From: Seminavis robusta
Lineage: Eukaryota; Bacillariophyta; Bacillariophyceae; Naviculales; Naviculaceae
Length of the DNA: 64,000 bases
Reading direction: 5' to 3'
Assembly: GCA_903772945.1 (NCBI GenBank)
Contig: CAICTM010000363.1
Coordinates: 1-64,000 of the forward strand
The stretch's first letter is position 1. Every line of letters starts with the position of its first letter. This document shows, in pieces, positions 1 to 11,803 of this stretch. The position numbers and the translations under genes are program-made. The notes below the pieces were generated by a model. The model saw nothing but the letters and a program-made list of their open reading frames with translations, did not search any database and had not been told where the DNA came from.

Positions 1-1401
1 ACAAGGGAGTTTTAGGTCTAAAGTGTTACGGGGGTCCTTATATCCAATTCAATCACAAGAATTGCTATGCACCACCAGAAAATCCTCACTTTTGCTTTTC
101 AGCTTAATCTAAAACCAAATTACTCCCCAATAAGCTGCAGTATTACTAGAAAACAACACTGAAAGCAAAAGCTCCATCTCGAGTACGAAGTCAACCGCCT
201 CGAGAGAGTATTACAAGTTGACATCAAGTCAATCAAGACTATCATTGGTAACTATAGCAACAGAGGAGGTGCGCAAATACTGCACACAGCCACACTATAA
301 AAGATACCAAACAGCTCTAACACGAAAGAGGTGCGGCGCGGGAAAGATTATTCCCATTGTCGACAGGCCACTACAAGTACGCAGTAACTTCCGGCCGGAG
401 TTATCGCAGTACGAGCAGTGCACGTTGAAGAGCACACGAAGACACACAGTTACGTGCTGGAAGCAAGGAAATCCGGCTGTTATTCATCGAGTTGAAGCGG
501 ATTACGTCATCGTGTCATCGCGCGAGATTTTGATCATCACATCACGACGAGCAGAAGCCATTGAACGGGGATCAAGATAGGTCTTGACAAGGCGTTGCAA
601 GCCAAAGGTACATACATCAATCGATAGAGGACCTAGCCGCAACTCTGGTATCCTCTGAACTTCTAACTCCAAAAGTTGAGCGAGATAGGGTGATACGAGT
701 CAACAGTTGCTATTGTGAAGTGAAGACAAAAATCCCGGTAACGACACGGAGCTTTAAAACTCTCACGAGAGCTGTTCCAGACACTGTAACTCACTCAGTA
801 CACTCATCTAACATTATTACAAGGTCCTGCATCAAGAAAGCAGTGATCAGAGACCATCAGAGGCAGTCCGCTACTACCCAAGCCAAGAAACTTCCTACGG
901 ACACATACAACAATCCACGTTTTATGCAATACACGGCTCTTAGCCTTATTCGCGACCGATCCTAGATAGGGTTTGAGTTCGACTCTACCGAGTCTCTCGT
1001 GAATAGTCATTTGAGACAGGTTCTCAATGACCGCGCTATCATACTAGGTTGATGATGAAACATCGCTCTAATATTTAGCCAGCGTGGAGTACTTCCACGC
1101 TTCTAGATCCAGGCTAGACAAACCTTCCACGCCGTTCCGTTTTAGGCATCGTGGAGAGACGTAGGATTACTACCACAACCTACTCTAGTCACACTTTATA
1201 GTCTCCCGCGGAAGCCAGATCTACGATGCTTTTGATGATGATCTCTCTCGTTGATTAGTTTTCATAGCTTTTCTAATCTCTCTCTTAACTTTCATTTTCT
1301 CAACTCAAAACACTCGAAAGATCTTTACACTAGCTTTTAGCGTAGTGCATTTTGTTAACAAACACAATAGCTTTCAGCTACCCTCAACCTATTCCTTCAC
1401 C
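1..1401. other. Non-coding or mobile-element leader
   Basis: No convincing gene is visible here. The open frames at 218-580 and 690-965 have no recognisable domain and look compositionally random. The stretch 1200-1400 is rich in CT and AT and runs directly into the ATG at 1402, as an element leader or promoter would. I could not define long terminal repeats or a primer-binding site, so a retroelement 5' end is inference only. Confidence 0.3.
1082..1100. repeat. Small perfect hairpin
   Basis: A perfect inverted repeat with 7-base arms (GCGTGGA and TCCACGC) around a 5-base loop. GTGGAG and CCACG words recur within the next 80 bases. It lies about 300 bases upstream of the broken reading frame at 1402. 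No function can be assigned. Confidence 0.4.
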
Positions 1402-3280
1402 ATGAAGTTGCTCAAGGAAAGCAATGCGTTCCGGAACTTCGAGAAGGTTCCTTGCATGATGAATTTGCATGCGAACCGGACTAGATGATTAATACACGAG
1501 TCAATAGTAAAGAGGTGTCAGGTATTTTTCCTCCAACAGTTGTCGAAGTCATACAGAAAGCTGATTCGCTTGGGTTGAACCTGCCAGACAACAAGCGAAG
1601 GGCCTTAGCTGAGTTCATTTGTGGATTGCCCCAGATTACACTCACGGCGATAACACCCAGGATTGTTAAGCATGGCTTCTACCAAAATGGCATTCTGGCT
1701 GAGCTTAACAGTGAGTCTAAGCATGCCTTCCCCAACCTGGATCGGATGATTTCGACTTGCAGAACAACAATCCCAACAACCCTCAGGCAGAAGTGCTGGG
1801 ATGATTATGCTAGGCTGGCTGCTGAGTGCATGAATAACGAGATGGTTCCTGAGCCAGTTTTTGATGAGTTAGGGTATGACATAGATAAGAACTCCCAAGG
1901 ACAAGAAGTGCCCAAGTATCAGGGAATTTCTCAGGAGCATAGACAAGAGCCAAATGCCTCACACATGAAGCTCAGGTTGAGCTGAGACAAGCCAAAATGG
2001 TAGCAGTGGAGGCTGCTTTAACAAGAAAGTTTAGTGAATGCCTCACAAAGCACAAAACTTTGAGTGATCTTAACAAAGAGTGTGAATCCAAACTACAGGA
2101 GCTTGTTGATGATCCAAAAGGTCTTTTGGGTCCTGTTGAACCCACTTTGGAAAACTTTGGCAGCATTACTGCCCCAAGACTGAAAGCCTTCATTCATGTC
2201 AGAACCTTCCCTACTTATACTACTGACAAAGGACCCAAAGACTGGGCTGGGTGGCCTAAGAAGTCATCGGCTGCTGAAGCTGCCAATGGAGATCGATGTT
2301 TGGTGAGACTTGCTTATGACTGCAGAGACAAACCTTGTATTATGCAGAAGCCAGTCAAACCGGTAAAGGCAATGCCACAGCAGCTCAGGCATCTATCAGC
2401 TACAATTATCAGATCCAGCACATTGACATTTCATTCTGATGTGTATACACTTGCTTCTTCTCTTTTAGCAGATGATACTTGGAGAGTCAAACTCATTGCT
2501 GCCTACCGGCTTGATAGTGAGACTACAGTTACTATTACAGAGAGCAGCCTTGGGAGGGCTGACTACCTTCAAAAGAGACTCATCAAACGGCTGTAAGTTC
2601 ATGTGACAACCAAGCTCGAAAAGTCAGAGCACAAAGAGAATTGGTGTTGGAATCTAACTGCCAGTAAGTTGGGTCATGTGTCGGCAATATTGATACTCTT
2701 TGGGTATGTCAAGGATGACCTGGAATGTTTGGATGAAACAGCCTGTTTCCTACTCGACAATCCTGCTCTATTCCGTTTGGTCACAGAAGAGTTTGAGGAG
2801 GATGGTGTATACATGTACTGGGATACCAACAATATGCAGTGGATTAGGGTCGGCATGGTAGCTCTTCGCAAATTTTGGCTGCGATTTGTTGAGCACAGCA
2901 AAATGGCACAACTCAAAAGTGGAGAATCTGGAGCATTCTATAATGCCTATCCCTCCAAATATGCCAAGAAGACTGTTGACCCAGCTCTTCGACGAGGTTA
3001 TCATGAGAATCTAAGGCAATACATTGCATTGGGCTATCCACTAGCCAAAGATGTGAAGGATCTTGTAGATGTGTTTGGTCTCAAGGCAGCAGACAATCGG
3101 TGGATCAAATCAATGCGCTATAGGACAAAAAATGGACAAGCTATTCAGCTAGCTGATCAGCAACGACGTGCCATGCATTACCTTATGGAATGTGGATTGA
3201 AGCTTTGTCTTGCTCTTGCTTGTGACATTTCTGTAAATGCTGGCTGGGAACAGGCAACTGGATGCTATGGTAAGGATTAG
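1402..3280 (+). pseudogene. Broken reading frame, probably of a mobile element
   Basis: Four protein-like segments follow each other on the plus strand: 1402-1488 (ends in TGA), 1485-1985, 1997-2596 and 2603-3280. The third and fourth share one frame and are separated only by a TAA at 2594-2596. The frame of the third can be read upstream to just after a stop at 1940, overlapping the second segment, which points to a frameshift near 1940-1985. Together they would give roughly 600 residues. The middle has a coiled-coil-like stretch. The last segment has VYMYWD, WIRVG and RFVEHSK in an order that recalls GIY-YIG nuclease folds, but the family is not recognised. TAAGT at the stop resembles a splice donor, but no matching acceptor gives a sensible intron. 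I read it as a decayed element gene; a spliced host gene is the alternative. Confidence 0.45.
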
Positions 3281-6179
3281 CTATCTAGATAGCTTTTAAA
3301 GTTAGTAGTTGTATGTGTAGTATTGACAGTGGAGTGTTGTCCACCAGAACTTTGCTTTGGATTTTCCCTGCTGATGCACTAGCTTAAAGGGAGAAAACAA
3401 TTTCTTAAAAGTAAGAAAAAATTCAGGGACATTGGAACCTGTCCTGGGGATGGTAGCCAGGTGCACGCACGTCGGTACCGGTACCGGTACCAGTACCGGT
3501 ACCAGTACCGGTACCGGTATATGCACGTGATTGACGGGCGCTCGGGACATTGACAATCAGGAAGGTCACTTGACTCGACTCGACTGTCACTCGTCACTCC
3601 ATCGAACCTGTTTTTATTGCAAAAAACAAAAATACAAAACATCTTGTTGTGTTGGCTTGGGTCAGTGTTTGGGCTAGCTACTAGTAGGGGCTCTAGAGGG
3701 AGGACGGGCCCTTGGATTGCAGGCGCAGTACCGGCACACCATACCGGTAGCTAGATGGTTCCCGCAGCCTTGATACTTCCACGATCTGGCTGCCTAGTAG
3801 ACAGAAGCAAGCTACCGATAGAAGTAGTGGCAGGGAAGCTAGAGTAGCTAGCTCCTGGCACCTACTGTGACACCTACTGCCTAGCTATTGAGAGCGCTTG
3901 GCAGAAACTTCTCAAGCAGCTCAGCCCTCATACATACTTCTGATCGTAATCCATGGCAACGTGTCGACTAAAGTTTGCGCGCGTTCGATCGGTGCCGATC
4001 ATGATAATGATACTAGTACATGTAAATGCCCTACTTCTTGCTTGTTGTTCTCTTGCAACTGCCAGTTGTTTCTAGCTGTTTCGTCGCTCCAAGCAAAACA
4101 CCATCATCTCATTGTACCGGCACACTCCCAGCACCAAAGCAAGCAAACCTTGCGAAGTCAGCCAGACCCAGTGAAACCTGTCACACTACGGCCCCCAAAT
4201 TTGATATGCCTGTCTAGTAGCCCGATCAGGCGAGGAAGACTGGTTTGTACTGCTCAATAGCTGCTCAATGACATAGCTACGAGTATCATACAAAAGCATG
4301 CATCTTAGGAAGTGGCTGCCTCGTGTGAGCGATTAGCTAGCCTTTCTGCCTTCTTGCAATTAGTGAAACTTTTTTTGTTTCCCGCACTTGACTAGTAGCT
4401 ACGCAGCACTCCCAATCGAGGAGCCAACAGCTCCAAACGATACATATCTAGAAGTGGTATTCGTCCCTTACTACTAATAGCCAGCATCCTTGCGCCTGCT
4501 GCTTCAAGGTATGACGGCGGGATCGAAGGGAACCACTTGGTCAAGGTGCCTGCACAGCCAATTCGCACTTGTAGAAAATAAATGCTGGCATGAATGGCGA
4601 AAGAAAAGGACCCAAGTGGATGACCTATGAGCTGTTGGCTGGGGCTGCTCTGGCTACTAGTCTACCGGTAGCTCGAGCTCTAAATAGCCATGCGACCCCT
4701 CAGCCTTGGTAGCTACTTCCGCCATACTAGTACTCAGTCATTGGAGGAGAGATGTCGTCACCTCCTTCACAAGTACTAAGCCAAATAGCTGCCAAATGCA
4801 TACTTGAGAGCTCCTTTAGTATTATTACTTGAACATATTGGCTTCCCCTTTCCCCACGTTGGCCAGTATCACACTAGTAGCAGGGAAGCAGCTTCACCCA
4901 AGCTCTATGTTGCTCGATTTCCATGAACTCTTGGTCTTTAATGGGGGCCTTTCGCATTCCGGAGTTCTCGCGTACTGTAGTGTGGTATGGACAACTTGAA
5001 CCCGGTGGGCTATCGTCGACTCCTCCCCATCTATTGCTAGGCTTCAATGAGTTGGCGAGCTGAAAGATGTAGTTCCCGAACGGAGCGTTTCGTGGTGCCT
5101 TGCTTTGTGGCAAGTGAAACCACAACAGCCAATGGGATGGCGCCTTTAGGCACACTGATCCCTTTCGATGGCTAGACGATGGTTCACGCATTCAGTAGTC
5201 ATGGCTTGTCCTTAATCGTTAATCGAGTCCTTGCCATGGCCGCTATCGAGTATACAACACAGAGTTGCCCCAGAAAGTAGCCATGAAAAGAACCCTGGCA
5301 CTACGTTTCTGGACTGGCTGGCTATCTAGCTAGCTGTTACATAGTTGGCCGTACTCCGAATTCGCATCCTATATTGCTGCCTTCATTATCGACCGTGCCA
5401 GTTGACATGTCGTTGCTCGATCTTTTGCCTTTTGCACCGTTTGACTCTCCCTAGTGACACCTCGAGGGCTACTCAAAAGCCAAAACAGCAGCTTGTCCAG
5501 ATTGACAAAGAGCATCCATATGGAGCTCCATATGGGATCTCTGCGGAAACAGCAGAAACTCCCACCGTAGAAGCTGTTGATCAAGCATGTCAGCTGATGT
5601 TAATAATTTCCAGCTGACCAACAGCTCTTTTACGGGTTCTTAGGCCTGACCATAATCTCTGTCAATGGCTATCGAGCATCGGGGGCAGTTTGGTCGGGGG
5701 GCTCGGTGATCTTGAAAACTCAGGAAACTGCCTCCAAGAGACTGCAAGTTTGGATCTTTCTGAAAAAATGAGCTACTAGTATATATGTTCTCTTTTGAAG
5801 TCGACGTGGCACCTCCAACCCCAAGACAGTTTCTACAAAATGTCCTTGTTCGTCCACTCTTACCGCGTCTGTTAAGTATATGCCTGTTAGCTGAACTATC
5901 ATTTAAGAGACATACGGAAGTCTGGAGTTCGATTACAGGCACTTCTTGTGGCATTCGTTCCTGCAGTTCAAGTGCTGACGTTGCACAAAACAACCAAAGA
6001 TTTCGCAATTCTTTTGGCAATTCAATTGGCACCTTGTTTTATCTTCTCTTCTCTCTCGATCTTCCCGCTGGCGAGCCAGCTCCATAATTTTGAACACAAC
6101 GGGTCAATCTTCCATTCATAGTTCATTCATTGCTCTCCTTCTATGATAACGAGATAACACAACCAAACAGACAACAACC
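3281..6179. other. Intergenic DNA without a supported gene
   Basis: About 2.9 kb with many stops in all frames. It holds scattered AGCTAGCTAG and ACCGGT palindromic words, a dense GGTACC/ACCGGT cluster at 3474-3519, and short ORFs (such as 4874-5191 minus) with no family signature. The last 100 bases before 6180 are AC-rich, as is usual just upstream of start codons here, and probably hold the 5' UTR of the next gene. Confidence 0.5.
3474..3519. repeat. GGTACC/ACCGGT palindromic cluster
   Basis: The stretch is built almost entirely of alternating GGTACC and ACCGGT hexamers, with two CAGTACC variants. It is self-complementary throughout. The same hexamers are scattered singly across other intergenic regions, for example near 6830, 37570 and 48490. 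Confidence 0.8.
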
Positions 6180-6632
6180 ATGCCAAGCAAACACAGCAGT
6201 ACAGACCACCGACGAACCTCTCGTTCCAGGAGCCCTTTGGAGGATAACAGCGTGTTTGATATCCCTATGGTGATTGAGTTTTCAGTTCCTGCGCAGCAAC
6301 CCGCTAATCGATGGAGTGCGGGTTCAACTTCGAACTTCAACAGAGGAGCACCTGCACCAAAGAGTTCAAGGCAAGATGACAGTGACGAAGACATCCCTAT
6401 CATGATCAGTGTGCGTGGTCCAGCGGGTTGCGGCGAAAGCATTACCACCCGCTCTTCTGTGGGTACCGGGAATTGCACGGGCGGCTCACGGGGACAAATA
6501 AGTCAAGGCACGGGAATGTCTTCTCGCACCTCCCGCACCAACATGACGAGACGTCGATCTTCTATTGGGCCCCCCAATCTGCCGAGGAGGCAAAGAAGTG
6601 GTAAAATGAAGTTGATTGAGATCTATCGGTGA
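6180..6632 (+). CDS. Ser/Arg-rich hypothetical protein, 150 aa
   Basis: Not recognised as a known family. The ATG at 6180 follows an A-rich ACAACAACC context like the starts of other genes here. The protein is rich in Ser, Arg and Thr, with an RS-like patch at residues 9-20 and a basic C-terminal third (RRRSS, RRQRS). Two short segments resemble each other: EDNSVFDIPMVIEFSVP near residue 21 and SDEDIPIMISVRGP near residue 68. Each is an acidic/Ser stretch followed by DIP and a hydrophobic strand, so this may be a duplicated short motif. There is no signal peptide or membrane segment. The opposite strand is also open (6116-6478), but its product is less protein-like. Confidence 0.5.
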   Translation: MPSKHSSTDHRRTSRSRSPLEDNSVFDIPMVIEFSVPAQQPANRWSAGSTSNFNRGAPAPKSSRQDDSDEDIPIMISVRGPAGCGESITTRSSVGTGNCTGGSRGQISQGTGMSSRTSRTNMTRRRSSIGPPNLPRRQRSGKMKLIEIYR

Positions 6633-9600
6633 TTCGATTCTCTGGTCCACATGGACCCGTAAGCTAGAAAAGACTATACATTCAGCTTGTATTATAGAAA
6701 GTTAATAGATCGCAGCACTTGCCTCTACACACTAAAAAACATCCAATGTTTCCCTCGTCTTTTCCCTTGGGCAGCCATAGGCACAACGCTACTAGCTGGC
6801 TAATTGACTAGTTGTCTCCCGGTCGATAAGGTACCGGTACCATCCCTGGTCACAGAAATACTACATGTAGTACTAGATACTACTTTTCGCCGAATATCAG
6901 TGGTATCCCGTAGTCAATAATGGCTAAGACAGTTGTTGTGGTCAACGCCTGGTTGAGATGGCGTCTTTTGTCTGGGCATGTCCTCAACTTGCGAGCATCC
7001 GAGCAACAACGATCACCGATGTCTCGTACCAGGTCCCCACTACTACTAGCTAGCCAGGAGCAATAGCTGGGTGGCGCTCGTCGAGCCCTAGCTAGCTCCT
7101 AAGAGTAGTCTATTGGAAAAGAGGCGATGAGGCGATAGTTGGTGGGCAGTTGGTGTAGCTAATGGCCGACTGGGATCTCAGAAGCAGCCAAAGTCCAAAA
7201 TAGGGACAATAATGAACCTTCCCGTCCGCTGAACATAATTGACGACCAGGCAATATCCACCGACATAGCTCGCCAGTAGCTCGCTAGCTACTATCTGCTC
7301 TTGTGCTTCGATCTCTCGAACACCGAGGCAAGAGAGGAGAGCTTGAAAGAGCAGCCAGCGCTTGCTGAGTCTCTCAGTTACTACGCTAGCTAGCCGGTAG
7401 CCATCCAGAGGAAGCATCAAATCATTTTCACAAGGAAGCCACAGAGGACGTCAGCAGCAACGGTCTATCCATGGTCAGTGCAGACAATGCAAATTTGATG
7501 ATCGAAACACAATACCTACTCAATGCTGATGAAGAGTACACTGTTTCCCTCCTGTTCCAAACGGCAGTTCACTGGCTGAAAGGCGAGGAAGAACACAGCT
7601 ATTGGACCCATGCTGCCGTACGGTACCGGTAGGTCCTTCGCTCCTTGATAAGTGAAACACTGCCCCGGCACGTAACAGCAAAGATTTCTAAGCAAAGCAA
7701 GCTGAAATATGCAGCTTTCTAGTTTGTTTGTTCGTTTGTGACGATCCCCTAGCTAGCTAGTAGTACCATTAGCACCTAGACAGAGCGAAGCAAATGCCTG
7801 GCAGGCAGGAGAGGCAGGATCCCAAGAACTGTTGGGAAAGCTAGCTAGCTTACGCAAGCCAAGCATTCAACGAAACCACTAGCCAGGGCAGATACCGAAG
7901 CAAAGGAAGATTGCCCTTTTGATTAAGTAAATAGCTAGCTTGCTAGCAGCATAGCTAGTCGAACAAACAATATGATGATTGCTCATCGAAGCTCGTGAGC
8001 ATCCGCTCCAGCATTCCACAAACACGGTGAGGGTTTTTCCACGCCGTGTGAAACCTGAATCAATCTCTAACCCTTATTGGATATAAATGAGACCGCCAAG
8101 CTGTTTAAATTCAAAAGGGAGGGAACTTTAGAAACAAAAACGGAAACAGATCTTGTCTCCTGTTCTAAAAGTTGCATGCTTGCATGCAGTGCCGTGGGCC
8201 TCTGCACTCTGCAACATAAATGTACTTGAATGAACTGCACCGTCATCAATCCACAGTTGTATTCAAAGGCTGCTGCGCCTGGCTAGCTATCTAGCTAGAC
8301 AAACAGAAGGTCAAAGAGTGTCCCAGAGTGGTATTCGTGGAAGGTGCTATGGTGTAAAGAAATAATGCGAGGATTAGAACTTGGATTCTTGACAGGGCCT
8401 ACCAGTACCAGATGCAAGCCTCCCAGGAAGCATGATTTTGCTCATGAAATAGTGTTGCTACTAGCTAGCTAGCTAGAGTCCAGGTGTGCAAGCCAAAGTC
8501 AGGAACTACATGTACATGATGTATTAGTACCGGGCCCAAGTAGGTTTGTTGTCGTGCTGACGGTCAGTCGTGAAAGGCCCTAACAATCATCGTTGTTGCA
8601 TCGTGCTCCCTTTCTGTCTTCAAGACTTAGTCTTTTATGTCTTTTGATCCTGCCAACTGACATTTTGATATAATGATGGGAGAAAACTGGTCAAATAAAT
8701 GTTGTTGATGATTGATGATGGCCATCCGTGCTCAGTGCACGGTAGCTACAGTAGTAGTCTAATAACCCACCCCACTACTAGTAGAGTATCAAATTCAACA
8801 GCAACAAGCAACCCTATCTCGTTTGTTTTCTTGCTTGTGTCCTGCCTTGCTTGCTTAAGTCGAAAGTTGGAGGTTTTGAGCCTAAAGCCAAAACACAGGA
8901 AGACGAGAAACTCTGAAACTCTCATTGTAGACTACTAGGTGGGGTGCTTCAACTTCCAGCTAAAATCAATGCTAAATTTAATTCTTTTGATGTCTTGAGC
9001 TTTTATCTTGCTCGCTGGGAGGGCTGTTGGTGGGGCAGAGCCTGTGCTTGAACGCTTGAACCACAGCAGCGTATGCGTAGTGCACCTGATGTATCGTACT
9101 AGCTCGCTAGAGTACCAGGTAGCGGTAAAGCGGTAAAGCGGTAAAGCGGAGTCTTGAGATTCGCACTGACGTTGAAGTGACAGGGGTATCATACCGTCAT
9201 ACCGTGAGTCGTTGCGTCTTCGCCTTATCTCCTTATTACCACCAGCTGTTATGCTTGGTTCCAAATGGTTAAGGTACTTATGCTCTCGAAGCATAAGGTC
9301 ATCATTTGCTTATGTCCATGCTCCGTAAATAGTAAAACTTTCCGATACCATTAATTCAATAGTTCAATAAATACAAGTTACAGATATGTCTGCAGTATGT
9401 CTAAGTGCAATATAAAGGCAGTAGATAAAGAAAGACTGACCAGAAAGGCTTTAAACAGAGCGTCTGTTTGGGAATGTCTCTGGAGAAATGCAAGATTGAT
9501 CATTCGTTCCAATAATAATGGCCCGAGACCAGTACAGTAAGTTCAACGTGCTTTCATCGATCAATCCATTCACAGTGCACGGAACTGGAATGAATTAACG

Positions 9601-9771
9601 GATGGTCGATGTGGCGGCGATGTAGCTGTAAAGCGAATGTGCTCCCCCCAATGCGAAGACAGCACTGAGCGATACCAGTACCTTGTCAATCCGACAATCT
9701 CTCATTATATTTCCACAGCGAGAGACAGAAGTAGCCATCTAGCCAGCTAGAGAAAGAACGAAGAGTTGACC
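6633..9771. other. Intergenic DNA without a supported gene
   Basis: About 3.1 kb rich in CTAG tandems (7750, 7840, 7930, 8285, 8460) and isolated GGTACCGGTA words. ORFs at 7178-7420, 8067-8249, 8699-8938 and 8935-9294 lack any family signature or sensible composition. The last 60 bases before 9772 are likely the 5' UTR of the LRR-like gene. Confidence 0.5.
9122..9149. repeat. 8-bp tandem repeat GCGGTAAA
   Basis: Three full copies and one partial copy of GCGGTAAA in direct tandem. Confidence 0.85.
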
Positions 9772-11397
9772 ATGACCAACAACAGCTACAACAGTCGCAA
9801 CGTCAGCCTGGATCTGTCTCATCCAGACTCTCTTCGCGCCATGGCTGTCTTGTGCACCAACAAGGCCCGGAAGCAAAAGATCAAGACTATCACGCTCCAT
9901 GTGTCGTCGTCATCACAGCAGAGTTTAACAGCCGATTGGAACTGCAACAATTGCGAGGATGACCACATCACGATGGATGCACAGTCCATGTTGGCCGTCT
10001 TTACCATGTTGGGTAGCTTCCCGCAGTTGCGTCAAGTCACGGTGGATTTGGACCTTGGAACGTTGCCCGTGGGATCTCTGTCCGTGCTCTTGGAAGGAGC
10101 GCAAGGACTTCAAATACTCGAGTTGCGACGCGTATCCATTCCAACGGTAGTAGGACGTGACCTGCACAAGATTCTGCGTCGCGCTACATCCCTTGACACA
10201 TTGACGTTGCGGCAGTGCCAAGGATATTCTGCAGTGCAAGCCTTTTTGACTCATTTGCCCAATCTCAAGCACTTGGAGTTGATTGGGACCAAACTGAGTC
10301 CCCAAGGGACGCTGACGGCCGGTCTGTTGCTCCGCACGTGCCAAAATTTGCAACGATTGCGACTCGAAGATGTACCTGATCTGCGAGACGAACACATTCA
10401 GACATTGGCAGCGTCCTTGGCGGTGGATGGGGACAGCAGTGCCACTCTTCGAGAATTCCATTTGTCTTCGGTCAGTCTGGGCGACGTGGCAGGCCAAGCC
10501 ATGGCCATGTTGCTACAAACCACGCGCTTTTTGCAAAAGGTAACGCTCGAATTGGGATACTGGAGCCAGAGTGGCGTTTCCATGGCGCAGATTCTGCAGC
10601 AGTCCACCAACCTACAGCACATCCAGCTCTTGCTCCCCGGTCGCAATCAAGCATCCGTGGAACACAAGGCTCGAGGAGTCTTGGCGGCATTGGCCACCCA
10701 TCCAGGTGTCACACACTTGAAGCTGACACTGCATCATACAAGCTGCAGTCAAAATGTGGTTGCTATCGAAGAAGATGATCGCAACAACGTCATGGACTCT
10801 TCTTCTAGCAGCAGCTGTCATGGCGTCAGCGACAGTGTCTGGGAAGCACTGGAAGAAATGTTGGCTCACAATCACACACTGGGAAGTGTCATTGTGATGG
10901 ACACTTGCTTTCAAGTTATGGAATTGCCTCCTGCCATTCAAGCAACGTTGGACCGGAACCGCGCTGGACTCTCCCGACTTTTGTTTGGTGATGATTACTA
11001 CGGCCAGGACAATGACGTTGATGAAGGTCGGTTTCATGCCGACTACGCGAATGCCGTTATCAACCACAAGGACAATCTGGATTTGGTCTACTTTGCTCTC
11101 TCCAATCATCCGACCATTCTCAGTCTATGTACTGGTACTGCAGATCAACAACATGACGACATGGAGGCTTCCTCTCCAGAACAACAGGCACAAGACAAGA
11201 CCACACGAAGGAATGCACCTCTTTCTCCCCCCTTCTTCCTCCCTCATAAGAGCAAACCACCGAGTCCGGGTTCCAGCATTTCACCAAACAAACTCCTGCG
11301 ACAAGGAGTCCGACGACTTGCCCGAGGGCGATGGCCTCGCAGCAAGACAACTGGCAGTAGTCGTCGGACTCCTACCAACACCATTCGGTCACTGTAA
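9772..11397 (+). CDS. LRR-like diatom protein (paralogue of 21128-22813), 541 aa
   Basis: A protein dominated by irregular leucine-rich repeats between about residues 70 and 300 (LRQVTVDLDL, LQILELRRVSI, LKHLELIGTKL, LQRLRLEDVPDL, LQKVTLELGY), with a ribonuclease-inhibitor-like spacing. After a Ser-rich linker near 340 comes a region with LDRNRAGLSRLL and a helix (FHADYANAVINHKDNLDLVYFALSNHP). Diatom LRR proteins typically end with such a block. The C-terminal 80 residues are basic and Pro/Ser-rich, probably disordered. The open frame extends two codons upstream to TTG; the ATG at 9772 is the natural start. There is no signal peptide or membrane segment, so a cytosolic or nuclear interaction protein is likely. 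It matches the protein at 21128 along most of its length. Confidence 0.8.
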   Translation: MTNNSYNSRNVSLDLSHPDSLRAMAVLCTNKARKQKIKTITLHVSSSSQQSLTADWNCNNCEDDHITMDAQSMLAVFTMLGSFPQLRQVTVDLDLGTLPVGSLSVLLEGAQGLQILELRRVSIPTVVGRDLHKILRRATSLDTLTLRQCQGYSAVQAFLTHLPNLKHLELIGTKLSPQGTLTAGLLLRTCQNLQRLRLEDVPDLRDEHIQTLAASLAVDGDSSATLREFHLSSVSLGDVAGQAMAMLLQTTRFLQKVTLELGYWSQSGVSMAQILQQSTNLQHIQLLLPGRNQASVEHKARGVLAALATHPGVTHLKLTLHHTSCSQNVVAIEEDDRNNVMDSSSSSSCHGVSDSVWEALEEMLAHNHTLGSVIVMDTCFQVMELPPAIQATLDRNRAGLSRLLFGDDYYGQDNDVDEGRFHADYANAVINHKDNLDLVYFALSNHPTILSLCTGTADQQHDDMEASSPEQQAQDKTTRRNAPLSPPFFLPHKSKPPSPGSSISPNKLLRQGVRRLARGRWPRSKTTGSSRRTPTNTIRSL

Positions 11398-11683
11398 ATA
11401 TAATATAGGAAACGTTTCTTTCCATAGCCTGCCTTTCTCGTTTGCTCCACGAATAAATAGTCTCTTCATCGTTCAGATCGTTCAATTACAACATAGTTTT
11501 GCACAATGCTATCCAATCCGCTGAAAAGAGGAGTGCCACTTTCAAGTTCCACGACTCCTGCATCGTGAGTACGGAGTTCTGGGAAGATCAGAGCTATTGG
11601 TCACTCCATCTTCAAGGTTTGGGTTGTGGTAATGGTTCTTGTGTAGAACCAGCCATCGCTTTCCTTTTCCTGCCCAAGCACAC

Positions 11684-11778
11684 AATGCAATGCAATGCAA
11701 TGAAATGAAATGAAATGAAATGAAATGAAATGAAATGAAATGAAATGAAATGAAATGAAATGCAATGCAATGCAATGC
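11684..11778. repeat. Pentanucleotide microsatellite (TGAAA)n flanked by (TGCAA)n
   Basis: About 19 units of a 5-bp repeat. The core is pure TGAAA and both flanks are TGCAA, so the array is symmetric in its variant units. On the minus strand it would read FHFIS repeats, which I do not regard as coding. Confidence 0.95.
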
Positions 11779-11803
11779 ATTGAAGTGAATTGACTGCTTG
11801 AAG

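Noticed and set aside
2593-2640. A GTAAGT intron removing the stop at 2594
   Set aside because: No acceptor gives a normal-length intron that keeps the following frame.
4874-5191. 105-codon minus ORF
   Set aside because: No domain, no good start context, and composition like surrounding non-coding DNA.
8935-9294. 119-codon minus ORF with an ATG
   Set aside because: It runs through the GCGGTAAA repeat and has no protein-like pattern.
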